The position numbers and the translations under genes were made by a program. The notes under the pieces were generated by a model that was given only the letters and a program-made list of their open reading frames with translations, did no database searches and was not told the origin of the DNA. From Bacteroidota bacterium (GTDB lineage Bacteria > Bacteroidota > Ignavibacteria > Ignavibacteriales > Ignavibacteriaceae), in assembly GCA_021815365.1 (NCBI GenBank), contig JAKAGZ010000013.1:1-57368 (forward strand): 57,368 nucleotides of DNA, written 5' to 3'. Below are positions 54,418 to 57,368 of the stretch, piece after piece; the first letter of the stretch is position 1; each line of letters begins with the position of its first letter.

Positions 54418-55344
54418 ATGACAGGTTACGAAAACCACGCAGGCTTCAGTATTTCCGATTCCAAACTGCAAGTTGTTGAAATTAACAATCAGCAGGATCA
54501 CTTTTACCTTGAGAATATTGACGAAACTTATTTTAATGAACCGTTAAATTTCGAAAAAGATAAAGAGACAAAGATCAGCTCACTTCTGCAGGGAGCTTAC
54601 AACGAACTTATGATCCGTAAGCCGATCAAAAGCCGCTCGGTCTCATTCACACTTCCATTCGAACTGTTTTATACAGCCCAGCTTCCTTACGATAATACCC
54701 TGCTTCACCAGGACCTGCTCGAAGAATTCCGCTGGGAATTTTCTGTACTTTATCCTTTTGTGCAAGCGAAAGATCTTGCCATTCAATACATTGATATTGA
54801 TAAGAACGAGTTTACACCTTACAACACAGCGATCATTATTGCATTGCAAAGAAAGTATCTGCAGGTCTTAAATAATTTTTGCAGGCAAAATAACCTGAAG
54901 TTAAAATTTGTTGACAATATTCACTTTGCTGCTGAAAGAGCACTGGTTATGAGTAATGCTGCAGCACCTGCCGGAGTTTCGATGAGCGTATACCTGTGTA
55001 ATAAATACCTGTCAATCTTATTTTCTTATAACGGCAAGCCAATTCAGTTTAACATTTTACAACTGAACGATGCAAGTGAGATCCCGGGGCATATCATTCG
55101 TGCATTAACAGGAAGAGAAAATTTCAAAATAAGTAAGAATGCACTCACCTCGGCTTTTATAACCGGAGATAGTCTTTCAAACTCAATAGTGCAGACCTTG
55201 TGCGACACGCTGGATATAGATTTCATCCAGTTCAATCCATTCGATAAAATTAAACCCGGACAAAAATTATTTGAGAATAAATTTTATTCTGAACACTTCA
55301 ATTCTTTCGCCCCGGCTGCGGGGATTGCGTACAGGGTGGGTTGA
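54418..55344 (+). CDS. PilM-like actin-fold protein (type IV pilus or secretion assembly)
   Basis: A 308-aa cytoplasmic protein which looks like the actin-like ATPase PilM/ComA family: an opening GFSISDSKLQVVEI strand pair, an SVSFTLPFELFYTAQLP segment, a VDNIHFAAERAL helix and the end FAPAAGIAYRVG. The phosphate-binding loops are not sharp, so this rests on overall pattern and on the ComEA-like neighbour 18 bases upstream. If right, it would sit at the inner-membrane platform of a type IV pilus. No other pil genes are in the window. Confidence 0.6.
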   Translation: MTGYENHAGFSISDSKLQVVEINNQQDHFYLENIDETYFNEPLNFEKDKETKISSLLQGAYNELMIRKPIKSRSVSFTLPFELFYTAQLPYDNTLLHQDLLEEFRWEFSVLYPFVQAKDLAIQYIDIDKNEFTPYNTAIIIALQRKYLQVLNNFCRQNNLKLKFVDNIHFAAERALVMSNAAAPAGVSMSVYLCNKYLSILFSYNGKPIQFNILQLNDASEIPGHIIRALTGRENFKISKNALTSAFITGDSLSNSIVQTLCDTLDIDFIQFNPFDKIKPGQKLFENKFYSEHFNSFAPAAGIAYRVG

Positions 55345-55427
55345 AGATTCACTAAGTGTTCTGATTCATAAATACTGTGACTTATTCTGATCTTAATCTT
55401 GCTCCTGTCTGCCGGCAGGGGGGCTTA

Positions 55428-55468
55428 ATCTTAATCATAATCCCAAAGAGTAAGATTATGATTAAGAT
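55428..55468. repeat. Long perfect hairpin between pilM-like gene and rsmD
   Basis: ATCTTAATCATAATC and GATTATGATTAAGAT form a perfect 15-pair stem with an 11-base loop. It is preceded by a TGCCGGCA palindrome. No T run follows, so it is more likely a structured repeat than an intrinsic terminator. Confidence 0.6.
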
Positions 55469-55551
55469 ATGTCATCATAATTAAGAACTTATGTACTTAA
55501 CTTCAGAAATTATTTTGTCAGGATTCACAGTACATCATCATTTCTACACTA

Positions 55552-56112
55552 ATGAAAATGCGCATTATCGGAGGTAAATTTAAAAGGAGAATAATCAGTG
55601 TCCCGGATTCAAAACTTGTCAGGCCGACTACTGACAGAGTAAGAGAAACTCTTTTCAATCTTTTAAATAATAAAATTGATTTTAGTGGAAGAAAAATTCT
55701 GGATGTTTATGCTGGCTCAGGTTCACTCGGATTAGAGTGCCTCAGCCGCGGCGCATCAGAAGTTCATTTCGTTGAAAAGAATTTCGCAATCTATAAAAAC
55801 CTTCAGGAAAATATTAATTCTCTTGAGTCTGCTGATAAATGCAAAATTTTCAAGATGGAAGCAGTTAAATTTTCACAATTATTTAAAAACCAGGAATACG
55901 ATTTAATTCTTGCAGACCCTCCCTTTTTTATGGACGATGTTTACAAAGTAGTTGAGAATCTGCTAATTAATAAATACCTTGCTGAGGACGGTTTTATAAT
56001 TGTTGAACGTTCTGTACAAACAAAAGAAAAAGATATTGAGAACTTCAAAACCGAACCGTTCAAAATAATAGGCGATGCCTGTTTATATGAGATCCAAAGA
56101 AATAACTTTTAA
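55552..56112 (+). CDS. rsmD: 16S rRNA (guanine(966)-N(2))-methyltransferase RsmD
   Basis: A 186-aa SAM-dependent methyltransferase. The family start MRIIGGKFKRRIISVP and RPTTDRVRETLFNLL are visible, the SAM loop is LDVYAGSGSLGLEC (about 50-63) and the catalytic DPP motif is ADPPFF. It is immediately followed by coaD (23 bases), the conserved order in many bacteria. It methylates G966 of 16S rRNA in the small subunit. Confidence 0.95.
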   Translation: MKMRIIGGKFKRRIISVPDSKLVRPTTDRVRETLFNLLNNKIDFSGRKILDVYAGSGSLGLECLSRGASEVHFVEKNFAIYKNLQENINSLESADKCKIFKMEAVKFSQLFKNQEYDLILADPPFFMDDVYKVVENLLINKYLAEDGFIIVERSVQTKEKDIENFKTEPFKIIGDACLYEIQRNNF

Positions 56113-56135
56113 CTTTTAATATTTAACTTTCAACC

Positions 56136-56615
56136 ATGGCAAAAGCAATTTACCCCGGAACATTCGACCCTGTAACGTACGGACATATTGACATTATAAA
56201 AAGAGCCAGAGAAATTTTTGATTCAATCGTAGTTACTGTGGCAATCAACACAGGCAAGACACCGCTATTTACAACACAGGAGCGTGTCGAAATGCTGAAA
56301 GATTGTCTGAAAGAATTTCAGAATGTCTCAGTGGATTCTTTTGACGGACTGGTTGTGGACCATGCAAAAAATGTCGGAGCTGTAAGTATCATCCGGGGAC
56401 TGCGGGCTGTAAGCGATTTTGAATATGAATTTCAGATGGCTTTGATGAACAGAAAACTTGCCGGGGAAATTTCAACGGTGTTCTTAATGCCTCATGAAAA
56501 ATATACGTACCTCAATTCTTCAATAGTCAGAAGCCTTGCTGGTTTTAACAGCGACATAAGTGATTTCGTCCCCCCGAATGTAAGAAATGCGCTGGAGAGG
56601 AAATTTAAAAAATAA
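56136..56615 (+). CDS. coaD: Phosphopantetheine adenylyltransferase
   Basis: The penultimate enzyme of coenzyme A synthesis, 159 aa, normal length. The nucleotidyltransferase motif YPGTFDPVTYGHIDI (about 5-19; HxGH-type His) and the second motif YLNSSIVRSLA are present, as is RGLRAVSDFEYEFQ. It shares an operon with rsmD and is closed by a strong terminator. Confidence 0.97.
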   Translation: MAKAIYPGTFDPVTYGHIDIIKRAREIFDSIVVTVAINTGKTPLFTTQERVEMLKDCLKEFQNVSVDSFDGLVVDHAKNVGAVSIIRGLRAVSDFEYEFQMALMNRKLAGEISTVFLMPHEKYTYLNSSIVRSLAGFNSDISDFVPPNVRNALERKFKK

Positions 56616-56618
56616 AGA

Positions 56619-56649
56619 TGCAGGGGAGGGTCTCAGACCCTCCCCTGCA
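56619..56649 (+). terminator. Intrinsic terminator after coaD
   Basis: TGCAGGGGAGGG and CCCTCCCCTGCA form a perfect 12-pair GC-rich stem with a seven-base loop. A short T-rich run follows (ATTTGTAATTA). It lies 4 bases after the coaD stop. Confidence 0.8.
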
Positions 56650-56790
56650 ATTTGTAATTAATATTCAAGACAATTTCCATAATTTGTTTTGGACAGATGT
56701 TGGTTTGACGAATAATTTTTACTCACTCTTTTTAACTTAACCATTAAATTTATAATTTAGTAAAGTATAAAAATTTTCTAAAAGTCTTAT

Positions 56791-57368
56791 ATGAGAAACA
56801 TGAAAAAAATATATAATTTTTTTTTGATTTTAACTGCTGCCGCTATGTGTTTGATCTTCACTTCCTGTTCAAAAAAACCTGAAGAAGTTATTGCTGAATA
56901 TGAAAAAGCTTTTAACGCACACGATACGAATAAACTTACATCTCTTTTCAGCAGCGATGCTGAAATTGAATTATCCGGGTTAAATAAACTGAGTGGGCTG
57001 AAACAGATCAGAGATTATGCAGAGTACGACAGCGTTCTCCACAGCAATATTAAAATCAGCGACATAACAAGCAGCGATGGAAAATCATTTTTTGTTGTAG
57101 CATTAACAAACGATATTTTCAAAACTATTGGAATAGACACGGTAAAGTATTCAAAGATTTTCAAAATAAGCGGGGGGAAAATCAATTCCATTTCAGAAAG
57201 TGCAACTCCAGCATCCGATGATAAGATCAAGCAATTCAAAGACCAATTTATGCTGTGGGCTGCAAAGGAAAAACTGGATGTACTAAATGAAATTATGCCC
57301 GAAGGCAGGATGATCTATAATACCGCAAATGCAAAAAAATATTCTGAGCTTGTATTGGAATGGAAGAA
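56791..57368 (+). CDS. Partial lipoprotein with NTF2/SnoaL-like fold
   Basis: The open frame continues past the window edge, so only the first 192 residues are seen. A lipoprotein signal with lipobox FTSC (Cys about 26) precedes a domain resembling NTF2/SnoaL: EEVIAEYEKAFNAHDTNKL then LFSSDAEIEL, a typical helix-turn-strand. A second copy of the pattern may begin near residue 150 (FKDQFMLWAAKEKLDVL). Probably a surface or periplasmic protein of unknown ligand. There is no neighbouring gene to suggest a role. Confidence 0.75.
   Translation, partial: MRNMKKIYNFFLILTAAAMCLIFTSCSKKPEEVIAEYEKAFNAHDTNKLTSLFSSDAEIELSGLNKLSGLKQIRDYAEYDSVLHSNIKISDITSSDGKSFFVVALTNDIFKTIGIDTVKYSKIFKISGGKINSISESATPASDDKIKQFKDQFMLWAAKEKLDVLNEIMPEGRMIYNTANAKKYSELVLEWK

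Overview
The window is a low-GC bacterial chromosome segment, most probably from the Ignavibacteria or a close Bacteroidota/Chlorobi-group relative. Two secreted proteins end in the type IX secretion sorting domain with the NPFNPTT/NPFNPST signature, there are several M1/M28-type secreted peptidases, an HpnCDE squalene operon, weak or TTG starts, and many short palindromic intergenic repeats. The organism call is inference from these traits; no rRNA is present.

Region 1 (1-16.4 kb) is the most unusual part. A sigma-54 activator (214-1581) and a HIT protein converge on a long minus-strand locus that reads, in transcription order: three tandem KaiC-like RecA-fold ATPase paralogues (16365-13330), a TPR/outer-membrane-barrel protein, a processive family-2 glycosyltransferase, a small membrane-anchored Gln/Pro-rich protein, a membrane-anchored NodB-fold protein, a fibronectin-III lipoprotein and a five-PAS hybrid sensor. 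The TPR-barrel, synthase and NodB layout resembles PgaA/PgaC/PgaB-type exopolysaccharide secretion. The KaiC-like triad lacks key ATPase residues, one of the three carries a GGDEF-like tail, and the NodB protein lacks its metal ligands. Three transcription-start regions share a GGCAT-N5-TTG motif at almost the same distance from the start codon. This is my candidate for an undescribed system.

Region 2 (16.7-25.0 kb) holds a 7TMR-DISM histidine kinase with a convergent LuxR-type regulator, a LamG-like secreted protein with a T9SS tail, a sugar-phosphate transferase, a GH9 endoglucanase, a lone receiver and a fatty-acid hydroxylase. Region 3 (25.5-31.0 kb) is an acyl-carrier-protein based polysaccharide-decoration cluster: SGNH protein, ACP, MBOAT, VOC protein and FkbH-like protein.

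Region 4 (31-46.5 kb) is mainly housekeeping: cupin, citrate synthase, M28 peptidase, squalene synthesis (hpnC-hpnD-hpnE), release factor 3, tRNA-Leu(CAG), PBP1A, LpxH-like hydrolase, M1 peptidase and GlgC. Region 5 (46.5-57.4 kb) has a 14-unit beta-propeller-like repeat protein with T9SS tail, an outer-membrane-like protein, a small hypothetical, the hrcA-grpE-dnaJ heat-shock operon, ComEA-like and PilM-like DNA-uptake/pilus genes, rsmD, coaD and a truncated lipoprotein. Short mobile-looking or palindromic repeats fill most of the larger intergenic gaps, including one ~95-bp element present twice.
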